Assembly: GCA_022749755.1 (NCBI GenBank)
Contig: CM040443.1
Coordinates: forward strand, 13,097,744-13,161,743
DNA from: Azadirachta indica
Taxonomy: Eukaryota; Streptophyta; Magnoliopsida; Sapindales; Meliaceae
Length of the DNA stretch: 64,000 nt
Reading direction: 5' to 3'
Part shown: piece by piece, positions 54,380-64,000 of the stretch
How the letters are laid out: each line of letters begins with the position of its first letter
Numbering within the stretch: position 1 is the first letter of the stretch
The notes under the pieces: model-generated
Seen by the model: the letters and a program-made list of their open reading frames with translations, nothing else
Databases searched by the model: none
Told to the model about the DNA's origin: nothing
Position numbers and translations under genes: made by a program

Positions 54380-55075
54380 GATATTCTTAAAAATATAATA
54401 CCTTATAAATAAGACATGACAATTATATTTATCAACCTCCATCATTGGTCCTCTATACCCTTGAAAACTTTCTAAGTGTAGAATGATTTTAAAAGTTATG
54501 ATGCCTTATAAGTAAGCCATGATGATTGCACCAAGTAGAAATTCATCATAAGCTCTCTAGACCCTTGAAAATTATCTAAGAGTATCACATGGAGATTATA
54601 ATAGTTTAAAATAGCTATAGATATTATGAATCTTCTAAGCTCTTTTAAGATATTTTAACTTTAAGATAATTATAGATATTTTCAGTACTTAACAAGTTAA
54701 TGATCTGGAAATGGGTCATGACAAATGCACTTAATCAACTCTTGTCATAAGCTTTTTAGGTGTTTTAAGAAAACTTCTTTAAGAATAGGATATTTAAAAA
54801 TATAGCACCTCAATAAGTAGGTTGTACCAATTGCACTTTACCCAACTATTGTCATAAGCCTCTTCGGCACTTTTTGAAAGAGTTTTGCCTTAAAAGTAGG
54901 TCAATGATTATATCTAGCCAACCATCTTCGTAAGACCCCTACATATTGCATAAAAACTTACTAAATATTGTAGGATACTTAGAAAGTATGTTACTCAATT
55001 GTAGGTCATGACAATTGTACCTAGTAAACCTTTGTCATAAGCCCTTAAGGCTCTTTTAAAGATGTTAATTTTGAG
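54380..55075. repeat. Degenerate tandem repeat, about 105-140 bp units
   Basis: Around six units share the order: CATGACAATTGCACC, then CAACC.TTGTCATAAGC, then CTCTTTTAAA, then GGAT.TTTAAAAATAT.ACACCTTA. Examples of the TCATAAGC core lie near 54547, 54752, 54854 and 55035. Strong divergence indicates an old array with no coding frame. Confidence 0.6.
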
Positions 55076-55161
55076 GTTAAGGAGCTTTGTTCTTTAAAAT
55101 GCTAGTTAAATGTAATTGAAAAAATTGTCTTATTTTGTTATTTTACAAACATTTAGGGGTA
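55076..55161 (+). repeat. 86-bp direct repeat, left copy
   Basis: Identical base for base to 56135-56220; the pair brackets a Mutator-like element. Confidence 0.97.
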
Positions 55162-56134
55162 GGGGTTTTAACACATACCTCTTCTAAGGTTTAGCTTTTT
55201 AACACTTAGAGAGAAAGTTTGGCTTAATGCACACATACCTACTCTACAAATTTCTACTTCCATCCATAATTATAGAAAAAACACATTTATCCTTCATTTA
55301 CTATTTTCGAAATAAAGACAAAAATTTAAGTTTGAGATATTTTTTTTAATTAAAATAATATATTATTGAAAAAATAAAAAAAAAGAAATACAAAAGGAAC
55401 TATAGGTTCAGCAAAAATTAAAATTTAGAAATAGGGGGTTTTAACACATACCTATATAAATTTTTACTCAATTTATTTTTACTCTACCTATAAAAATTTT
55501 ATTTATAAAAATTTTGCTTTAAAAAACTTTAAGTATAAAATTATATCAAGTAAATCCTTATTCCTTTTAATCCTAAAACAAAACATTTGAGTTTTGGGAG
55601 GACCATCTTCATTACTTATCTAATTTTTCATTTATCATTTAATTGTTCGTTTTTTTTTCGAGCTAATGAAATTATTTAAGTATAGATAATTCTTACTAAA
55701 ATGAGATGATACATTTATACACTCTTTAAAACTAATACTCTTTGTATTTATTCGGAAGGATAGAAAGACCTCACTTGTACTGTGATTCCACTTTTTATTG
55801 GAATTTCACCATTATTTTTCATATTATTTTGTACTCTATATGAAATGATCAGTTTTAATTGTCATTTACCTATATTTCCTTTTTAAACTTTAATTTTTGC
55901 TGAATTTATAGTTTCTTTTGTATTTCCTTTTCTTCATTTTTCAATAATATATTATTTTAATTAAAAAAATCTCAAGCTTAAATTTTTATCTTTATTTTGA
56001 AAATGGCAAATCAAGAGCAAATGTATTTTTTCCATAATTATAGATGGAAGTGAAAGTTTGTAAGGGAAGTATGTGTGCATTAAGCCAAATCTTCTCTCTA
56101 AATATTAAAAAACTAAACCTCAGAGGAGGTATGT
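55162..56134. mobile_element. Mutator-like element, second copy
   Basis: The left end GGGGTTTTAACACATACCTC and the right end GAGGAGGTATGTGTTAA are the same inverted ends as the element near CER6, with matching interior (CTTCATTTACTATTTTCGAAAT, ACTTATCTAATTTTTCATTT). The right end lacks the final AACCCC and passes directly into the second 86-bp repeat at the shared GTTAA. There is no tandem duplication of the left arm here, so it is shorter (973 bp). No ORF. Confidence 0.8.
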
Positions 56135-56220
56135 GTTAAGGAGCTTTGTTCTTTAAAATGCTAGTTAAATGTAATTGAAAAAATTGTCTTATTTTGTTAT
56201 TTTACAAACATTTAGGGGTA
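56135..56220 (+). repeat. 86-bp direct repeat, right copy
   Basis: Identical to 55076-55161. Starts at GTTAAGGAGC, sharing GTTAA with the truncated end of the element. Confidence 0.97.
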
Positions 56221-56359
56221 TAAATGATAATAATCTGATAAGTTAAATGACAAAAGTAAAAATTAAAAAGATATTTAGATAATTTACCCAAACTTTAAGG
56301 ATATTTATTTTTTCTCCAACATCAAGGACTATCTATCTATTTGTCCAAATTTTAAAAAA

Positions 56360-57411
56360 GGGTAAATGACATTTAAACTCTACTTTATTATCTGAATAAC
56401 ATTTACACCCCTATTTCGAAAATAATTGTTACGCACATCTTCTGTTGACCTTTTCTATTAAAATTAACTGTTGATTGGTTCAATAAAAAAAATACCCTTG
56501 ACCTTTATTTGACCAATATAATAACATAAATACCCTTTTTTATATTTTTAGTTAAATAAATTAGTTATATAAAAGATAGTTTTATTTCAACTAAAAAATT
56601 AAAAGTTTAATTTATTTTCAACTCTATTTTCTTATTTTTATTTTAAAATTTTCGTCTTTCTTTTTTTATTTTAAAGTTTTCGTCATTTTTTTTTATTTTT
56701 AATTTTAAAGTTTTCATCTTTTTTTATTTCTTATTTTTCACCCTAATCTATAATTGAAACTATACTGATATATTAGGAAATGATAATAATAAATTCACTA
56801 AGTGATAAAGAAAATAGTTAAACAATATAAAAATAATTAAAAATAATGATATTTTTATGTTTAAGGTGAAACTTTTTAATATACATTCAATTTTCTTTCA
56901 ACAAATACCATTATTTTTAATTTTTTTTTATATTGTTTGACTATTTTCCTTGTTTCTTATTGAGTTTAAAATTATTGTTTGCTAATATGTGAGTGTTATT
57001 TTAATTATAGATTAGGGTAAAAAATGAAAAATAAAAATTGATAAAAAAGTAGAAAGTTTAAAGTCAAAAATCAAAAATAAAATAAAGAAAGGTGAAAATT
57101 TTAAAATGAAAATAAAAAAATAGAATTGAAAATAAATTAAACATTTATTTTTAAATTAAAATTAAATTTTCTTTATGTAACTAATTCATTTAATTAAAAA
57201 ATAACTAAAAATTATAAAAAATGATATTTATGTCATTATATTGGTCAAATAAATGTCAGAGGGATATTTTTGTCATTAAATCGGTGAACATAAGTTAACA
57301 GTTAATTTTAACATAAAAGTTAATAAAAGGGATGTGTTTGACAATTATTTTCGAAGTTAAGTGTACATATCATTGAGGCAATAAATTAGAGATTCAGATG
57401 TCATTTGCCCC
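56360..57411. mobile_element. Fold-back Mutator-like element with 9-bp TSD
   Basis: GGGTAAATGACATTTAAACTC at the left mirrors GATTCAGATGTCATTTGCCCC at the right. The two halves pair almost along the whole 1052 bp, with the turn near 56865. A perfect 9-bp duplication, TTTAAAAAA, flanks it (56351-56359 and 57412-57420). Arms share AAAATTAACTGTT, TTTATTTGACCAATATAAT and a TAATCTATAATTGAAA inner block. No transposase. Unrelated in sequence to the GGGGTTTTAACAC family next to it. Confidence 0.8.
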
Positions 57412-57447
57412 TTTAAAAAATATCTGTAAATATTTCTTCATAATATT

Positions 57448-57605
57448 GAGACAACCTATCAATCTAACCAAGATGGTAAAGTGGCAACATAGAGAACATG
57501 ATAAAATATCAACCTAGTAAATTAGTCAATACAAAAGATAAAAATCTAACAAGCTATCAAAAATGATAATCTAACAATCTAACTATTATAGTATGGCAAC
57601 GTAAC
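57448..57605 (+). repeat. Minisatellite array 2
   Basis: About five units of 25-33 bp, such as AACAAGCTATCAAAAATGAT and AACAATCTAACTATTATAGT, with the same ending text as array 1 (GGCAACGT then AACTTTTATGAAATATT). It overlaps the start of segmental copy A. Confidence 0.55.
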
Positions 57606-59001
57606 TTTTATGAAATATTTACGATACGTATTTATTTGATAATTCTCTCAATATTTATGACAAAATGTTTAGGATGATTTAATTACTATCTAATTAACAA
57701 CGGCACATGTAATATATATATATATATATATATACATGGAGCATAATCACAGTATGATGTTGCTATAGCATTCTAATTTAATTACACAATATAGTATTAC
57801 GAGATAATAAGTGAATATAAAAGTTGATTTTAATTTAGAAAAAATTTTAAAATGTATTTATATATAGTAGTATAATTGCATTCATTGTACTTACAATATT
57901 AGATAATGTTGAATAATTTTAGATTGTATTGTATTGATTATAGTTGATATTTTATGTAATATATATATATTTTTTCTTACCCACATAATTTATTATTTTT
58001 TTAAATTGATTTTCATTAAAAATAAAAGACTTCACTAGTCAACTTCCATTATATATCCACCGTCAACAGCCGGATTTAAGTGTTTAATTATTAAAATCAC
58101 CACCAACATTATTATTTTTGGAATTTTTGTTCATCAAATAGTGTTGTACAGTATTGTATACCAAATATTGATCTTTAATTTATTTTTATTTATTTTATTA
58201 TTTAGATCACCGACGGCCACCACTTTCTATAAGCTTGAATTGATCAATAACATTTATATTATAAATAAAATTTTGACAATATTAGATGCACTTAATTTGC
58301 CGGTGGCAAATATAGAAAAATTGTACAACATCATTTTCTCAAATACAATAGTTTACATTATTATTTAAAGTATACAAAAGTTTACTATACGAAATGAATC
58401 AATAACACAATTTTTTATATCATTTATAATTGATTTAAATCCATTCACTTACAAATACATAAAGATTATATCTTACATATGTATCAATTATTATATATTA
58501 ATATATATTTTGGAGGGGAGCCAAAAACTTTATTCATAAAACATCAACCCTTAACTTACCCCGACTTTTACTCAAATTTGGAGGAATGACCTTAGAGTAG
58601 TTAATATACTCTATTTGTTGTGTTACATTAGTTATTTGCACAATTTTTGCATTTGCCAAAAAATCTAATTTAGAAGTAAATTTTAGTATTATTTAAAAAA
58701 ATTTATTGCATTTATTATTTTAAAAAAACATAAAATCCTATTCAAAAGCTAACAAAAAAAGGTATATTTAAATAATATGACATTTAATTTACTATATAGT
58801 TAATGTGTAATAAATAATGTTTTGAAACTTTTAAAATTTATTATTTAAGGTATAAATGCTACCTCATTTGTCATGTTATTTACTATTAATTAACTTAATT
58901 AATGTATCAACTTAGAAAATAATTCAGCTAAGAATTCTTTTGTTTCTAGAATACATGGTGAAGTAAATATTTGAAACTCTTTAATTAATTAATTATATAT
59001 A

Positions 59002-59221
59002 GAGAGGAAGAATCAATGACCTCATTTTTTTTATATAATTTTTTACATTAATTATAAGCAATAAGATGTAAGCATATCCAATAGTTTCTAATTATGTAAT
59101 TAATATATTTATAATTAATTATATGTTAAATGTAATTTTAACAGTTAAATGTAACTAAATATAATAACTTATAATTGATATAAAAAATTGTGTGAAAATA
59201 AGGGATCATTGATTCTGTCTC
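59002..59221. mobile_element. Palindromic MITE inside copy A
   Basis: GAGGAAGAATCAATGA at the left mirrors TCATTGATTCTGTCTC at the right, with arms of about 80 bp and TATATA on both sides. The corresponding element is present in copy B (61824-62039), so it inserted before the segment was duplicated. Confidence 0.65.
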
Positions 59222-59228
59222 ATATATA

Positions 59229-59916
59229 TATAGGGCAAAATCAGCAGCTTTTTTTTTTTACACAAGTTTTTATATCAATTATTAGCCCTTAAATCAAGGG
59301 TCTATCAAGTGTCATTCTATTGCATCTAATAAATATTAAAAAATTCTCATAAACTCATTTAATAGGGGTTTTTTTATATCTTTTTCTTATCTCTTTCTTA
59401 TTTCTAATTTATTAATCTCTCTCTCATTTTAACTTTTCTTTATTATATCTTCTCTCCCTCAAACATTTTTTAATTTTAATTATTATTTGTAAGTTAGAAA
59501 AATTATGAATTAAATAATCTTTTTTTGAATATTTATATATTAAGATAATTTTTAAAAAATTCATGAGAGATTTAGATAAATTAATTAATTAAAATAATTT
59601 TATTTACAATTTTTAAGTTTTTCAATTTACAAATGAAAATTAAAATGAAAATTTAAATAGTTATTTAAAATTTTGAGTTTTTTAATTTATAAATATAATT
59701 AAAATTAAAGAAATAATGAGGAGAGAGAAGATATAATAAATAAGAAAAAAGTAAGAGATAGATTTTACAAATTATTAGATAAGAAAGAGAGAAAAAAAAA
59801 TAAAGTTAAAAGATATAAAATACCTTAATTAATGAATATAAAATACTTTATTTATATTTTATTTCATTCAATGCACATTATCTATGTGTTCTTGATATAA
59901 AAACTAATATTATACA
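59229..59916. mobile_element. Copy A-specific insertion with a fold-back core
   Basis: Absent from copy B. Its central part (about 59365-59820) is an imperfect inverted repeat: TTATATCTTCTCTCC at about 59443-59457 matches the reverse of GGAGAGAGAAGATATAA at about 59720-59736, and CTTATCTCTTTCTTAT has its mirror near 59740-59760. AGTTTTTATATCAA near the left end mirrors TTGATATAAAAACT near the right end (59893-59906). Family not identified. Confidence 0.5.
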
Positions 59917-60211
59917 TTTTTAATAGTTAAACTTATGTATAATATTACTTAGAAAAGTGACTAAAACACCAAAAAATTTCTATTAATAGCTTAAATTTGT
60001 AAGTAATTTTTACTTATAACTAATTTTATAATTTTTTTTAAAAAAATAAACAAAATAAATAAATAAAAATCCAACAAAAATACTCGTAATATTTTATGGA
60101 CTATAACCATAAAGCGCACACATAAAAAAAAAAGAAGTAAATTTTGTTGCTCAAAATTGAATTTAAGTTTATGCATGAAAATCAAACATACTAATTTTGA
60201 TACAAAAAGAC

Positions 60212-60310
60212 ATCAACGTAGTAAATTAGTCAATACAAAAAGATAAAAATCTAATAAACTATCAAAAATGATAATTTAGCGATCTAACTAGGATAGTATG
60301 GCAATGTAAT
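60212..60310 (+). repeat. Minisatellite array 3
   Basis: About three units matching array 2 (AATAAACTATCAAAAATGAT, then GATCTAACTAGGATAGTATG), followed by AATTTTTATGAAATATT. Confidence 0.5.
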
Positions 60311-61823
60311 TTTTATGAAATATTTACTGCACATATTTATTTGATAATTCTCTCAATATTGATGACAAAATATTTAGAATGATTTAATTACTATCTAATT
60401 AGCAATGGCACATGTATTATTAACTTATATATATAAAAAAAAAAAGCAAAACAAATATGGAGCATAATCACGGTATGCTGTTGCTATAGCATTCTAATTT
60501 AATTATATAATATACTATTACGTTAATAAGTGAATATAAAAGTTGATCTTAATTTAGAACAAATTTCAAAATGTATATACATATATATATAATTGCATTC
60601 ATTGTACTTACAATATTAGATAATGTTGGTTCATGGTATTGAATTATGTTAGATAGTATTGTATTGATTATATTTGATATTTTATATCATATATATTTTC
60701 TTTTCACATAATTTATTATTTTTAATTAAAAAGAAAAGAGTTCACTAGTCAACTTCCAGTCGTTATCCACCGTCAACAGCCGGATTTAAGTGTTTAATTA
60801 TTAAAATCACCACAAACATTATTATTATTAGAATTTTTGTTCATCAAATAGTGTTGTACAGTGCTGTATGCCAAATGGATCCAGTGTATATATATCTGTA
60901 CACATAACTAATAAAATGGTAGACTTTTCATTTTTTTAAATTTATTTATTTTGACCCCAAATATTGATCTTTAATTTATTCTTATTTATTTATTTTATCA
61001 TTTAGATCACCGACGGCCACCACTTTCTATAAGCTTCAATTGAACAGTAACATTTATATTATCAAATAAAATTTTGACAATATTAGATACAATTAATTTG
61101 CCGGTGGCATATATAGAAAAATTGTACAATATCATTTTCTCAAATACAATAGTTAACATTATTATTTAAAGTACAAAAATTTACTATTTAGATGAAGTAA
61201 CAACACAATTTTTTATATCATTTATAATTGATTTAGATCTATTCACTTATAATTATATAAAGATTACATTTCATATATATATATATATATTATTATACAT
61301 GAATATATATTTTCGAGGGGGCGTGAAAAATTTTATGCATAAAATATCAAATCTTAACTTAACCCTACTTTTACTCAAATTCTGAGAAATGACTTGAGAG
61401 TGTCTAATATACTTTGTTAGTTGTATTATATTAGTTATTTGTACAGTTTTTGAGTTTGCCAAAAAAATCTAATGTAAAAGTAAACTTTAGTATTTTTTTT
61501 TAAAAATTTATTGCACTTATTATTTAAAAAAAACATAAAATCCTATTCAAATGCTAACATATCTTAAAAAAATATATTTAAATGAGGTGACATTTAATTT
61601 ACTGTATAGTTAATGTCTAATAAATAATATTTTGAAACTTAAAAAATTTATTATCTAAGGTATAAATACTATCTCATTTATCATGTCATTTACTATTCAT
61701 TAACTCAATTAATGTATTAAACTATGAAATAATTTAGATCCGATCCTACTATGAAGTCTTTTGTTTATAGGATACATGGTGAAGTAAATATTTGAAAATT
61801 TTTAATTAATTAATTATATATAT

Positions 61824-62039
61824 AGGGGAAGGATGAATGATTTTTTTTTAACACAATTTTTTACATAAATTATAAATCATTAGATGTAAATATATTTAAC
61901 GGTTAAGATTATATCTAACCTGTAATTAATACATTCATAATTAATGCATATGTCAGATACAATTTCAATCGTTAAATGTGTTTAGATATAATGACTTATA
62001 ATTAATGTAAAAATTGTGTAAAAATAAAAAGACTACCCC
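61824..62039. mobile_element. Palindromic MITE inside copy B
   Basis: Arms pair over about 80 bp (ACACAATTTTTTACATAAATTATAA against its inverse near 61995-62020). Orthologous to the MITE at 59002-59221. Confidence 0.6.
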
Positions 62040-62330
62040 ATATATATATATTGTATTTTTAATAACTAAAGTTATATAATATATTACTTAGAGAAGTGAT
62101 TGAAAACTCTGAAAAATTTCGATTATTAGCTTAAATTTCTAAGTAATTTTTACTTTTAACCAATTTAATAATTTTTTAAAAAATAAACAAAATAAATAAA
62201 TAAAAATCCAACGAAAATACCGCAATATTTTATGGACTATAACCATAAAGCACACACATAAAAAAATAAATAAATTTTGTTGCTCAAAATTGAATTTAAG
62301 TTTATGCATGAAAACCACACATATTAATTT

Positions 62331-63874
62331 CTGAATAACAATAAAATTTGTTGTAAGTTAAGATAACTATTAATATTTCTTTTTTTGTTTAGTTCCTATT
62401 GTATAATTTTAAGTTTTGCAATTTGAAATCGTATTTTTTCTTTCTTCTTCGTTTCTGGGCTAAGCAAACACTTTTATCATATATTTTCTACCAATTCAAT
62501 ACTTCAATCATATATTTCATCTCAAATAACATGAAGTTATGGTTGAGTTCAGGTAGGATTTTTTTTGGGTTCGGAGAAACTAGAAAAATAAGAAAATTTG
62601 TGTTTTTGTGCCTATCAAAGTATTTTGGTCCGATTTGTATTTTTTTTGGTTAGGTTTCAAAGGAAATATTGAATGTGGTTAAAAATAAACTTACTCTAAA
62701 ATTGGACTATAAATTAAAATTTCCAAAACATATTTGGGTGATAACGAGGAAACTAAATCCTGTGCTTCTCACTAGCCACATATTTGAAATGCTACCTACC
62801 ATTTGAATTTGATGGTTAAAACAAATTTGGTCAAGTTAATAGCAAAAATTATTTTTGATATTACATTAGGTGTATACTGAGAATATAAGCATTACAATTG
62901 TAATACAGTTTAAACATCTTTACATATATTATATGATATCTACCTTAAAAAGAGGAATATTTATCTACATAAAAGTGAGAACTAACTCATAAATTAAGTG
63001 ATAAAATCCTACCTTTAAAAAAAACTCGAGCACATATCTTAAAAAAGTGTGCTTACCATCAAATTATTATTTCAAGAATAAAAAATGTGAAATGTTATAT
63101 TGAAATTTTTTTAAGAAATAATAATTATATTGAAGAGAAATGATCAAATGAGATCAAAAATATTTCATCATTTGTACAGTTATTTAATAAAATTTTTAAT
63201 TATATACATATTTGTTTTAAAAATAAATAAAATTTATCATGCATAACATATTTTAGTCAAACAATTTTATTAATAATACTGTTGTACCTACATTTTTCTC
63301 ATGTTTGATATAGCTAAATTTTAGCCAACTATAAAAAGAATAAATACTAATTTTTAGGGATACCCACCTACTCTTTTTCATTTCTACTTGATTTAATTTT
63401 ATTTTATCATGGAACTCTTCGCTAATATTTGGGATTATTTATTTGAGATTATCTTATTTTATATCAAACTTAGCTGTTTGTACTGTGTTCGCATAGAATT
63501 TTAGGTAAATTATATTAATATGTATCTAAATTCTCGGTAAATTTATAACGTAATATTAGTATGTGTTCGTAATTAAAAAAAAAAAAATTGCTATCGGTCG
63601 GTAAGTAGGTGAAGCCCAAAATAGGAAAAGTTCAAGAACAAAGCTTAAAAGAAAGGATAAAGAAGGATATACGAAGAACCTATACTTTATGTCGTCCTCG
63701 TTCACAATCATACATTATTCCATCACACTCTTACCCGTAATGAATAAATAAACTAAACCCCTTCTCATCCGGCGCAATTAAAGCCTTTTATTAAAGTCTT
63801 CAGTTTCCCATTTCCTTTTCTGTCGGCAAATCTCGAGAGAGATAATAGAGACTCCGTAAACATCAAACATTTCG
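62331..63874. other. Intergenic region and promoter of the homocysteine methyltransferase gene
   Basis: AT-rich until about 63590, then less so towards the gene. No clear TATA box is seen; a CCGGCGCAATTAAAG stretch lies at 63769-63783. The 84-codon frame at 62399-62653 is low-complexity and not supported. Confidence 0.6.
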
Positions 63875-64000
63875 ATGAAAGAAATGGGGAAGGGAAAGAC
63901 GAGGTCGTCGTTGGATGATTTGATTGAGAAAGCAGGTGGGTGTGCAGTCATTGATGGAGGCTTTGCAACTCAGCTTGAAAAACACGGGGCTTCTATTAAT
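63875..64000 (+). CDS. HMT: Homocysteine S-methyltransferase, N-terminal 42 codons (runs off the window)
   Basis: ATG at 63875 follows an in-frame TAA at 63857-63859, so it is the first possible start; a second ATG lies at codon 4. The 42 visible residues include LDDLIEKAGGCAVIDGGFAT and QLEKHGASIN, the conserved beginning of plant homocysteine S-methyltransferases (HMT1-3). These transfer a methyl group from S-methylmethionine to homocysteine to make methionine, in the cytosol. The zinc-binding cysteines and most of the barrel lie beyond the window, so the paralogue (HMT1, 2 or 3) and completeness cannot be judged. The frame is still open at the window edge. Confidence 0.88.
   Translation, partial: MKEMGKGKTRSSLDDLIEKAGGCAVIDGGFATQLEKHGASIN

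Larger units (their letters stand above)
57508..60200 (+). repeat. Tandem segmental duplication, copy A
   Basis: Directly repeated by copy B (60212-62330) with only about 11 bp between. Shared landmarks in order: TAAATTAGTCAATACAAAA, TATGAAATATTTAC, GGAGCATAATCAC, AACTTCCA..ATCCACCGTCAACAGCC, ATCACCGACGGCCACCAC, TTTGCCGGTGGCA, an AT-rich MITE, and ATTTTATGGACTATAACCAT near the end. Copy A carries an extra stretch of about 690 bp (59229-59916) and lacks 86 bp present in copy B. A 75-codon frame at 58141-58368 is not kept open in copy B, so the repeat is treated as non-coding. Confidence 0.85.
60212..62330 (+). repeat. Tandem segmental duplication, copy B
   Basis: Second copy of the unit described at 57508-60200, same orientation. 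It begins with a shortened minisatellite (array 3, 60212-60310) and retains an 86-bp stretch (60877-60962) lost from or never in copy A. Divergence is scattered substitutions plus small indels. Confidence 0.85.

Overview
This is nuclear DNA from a dicot plant: very AT-rich, intron-containing genes spaced by many kilobases of transposon-worn intergenic sequence. Proteins match plant families closely (xyloglucan alpha-xylosidase, an ERF118-type AP2/ERF factor, DUF1262 proteins, the CER6/KCS6 condensing enzyme, homocysteine S-methyltransferase). The composition and the tandem DUF1262 genes suggest a rosid, perhaps a Citrus relative, but the species cannot be fixed from sequence alone. There is no prokaryotic operon, CRISPR array, rRNA or recognisable tRNA.

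Layout: 1-6.7 kb is AT-rich intergenic DNA with small inverted-repeat elements. 6.8-11.7 kb (+) is XYL1, three exons. 11.7-17.2 kb is intergenic, with an AT-rich terminal-inverted-repeat (TIR) element and a GC-richer block holding two E2F-like sites and several ACGT boxes. 17.2-18.8 kb (+) is an ERF118-like gene whose long leader carries an intron and a spliceable upstream ORF. 25.4-29.4 kb (-) holds two tandem DUF1262 genes. 36.7-38.0 kb is a 1.3-kb Mutator-like element with a 10-bp target-site duplication (TSD), ending 473 bp before the CER6/KCS6 start codon. 38.5-40.0 kb (+) is CER6/KCS6. 40-49 kb is gene-free. 49.4-53.3 kb is a decayed CACTA (En/Spm) element with a broken TNP2-type transposase on the minus strand. 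54-62.3 kb is a repeat complex: minisatellite arrays, a degenerate tandem repeat, two more Mutator-like elements and a tandem segmental duplication of 2.1-2.7 kb. 63.9 kb to the end (+) is the start of a homocysteine S-methyltransferase gene, cut by the window edge.

The genes do not form one pathway. XYL1 trims xyloglucan in the apoplast, CER6 makes very-long-chain acyl precursors of cuticular wax, and the ERF is a transcription factor. From memory, their Arabidopsis counterparts lie together on chromosome 1 (At1g68530 CER6, At1g68550 ERF118, At1g68560 XYL1), so this looks like an ancient syntenic block. I found no convincing undescribed multi-gene system. The best leads are the spliced upstream ORF, the promoter-proximal Mutator-like element at CER6, the 86-bp exact repeats flanking its sister copy, and the minisatellite-headed segmental duplication.
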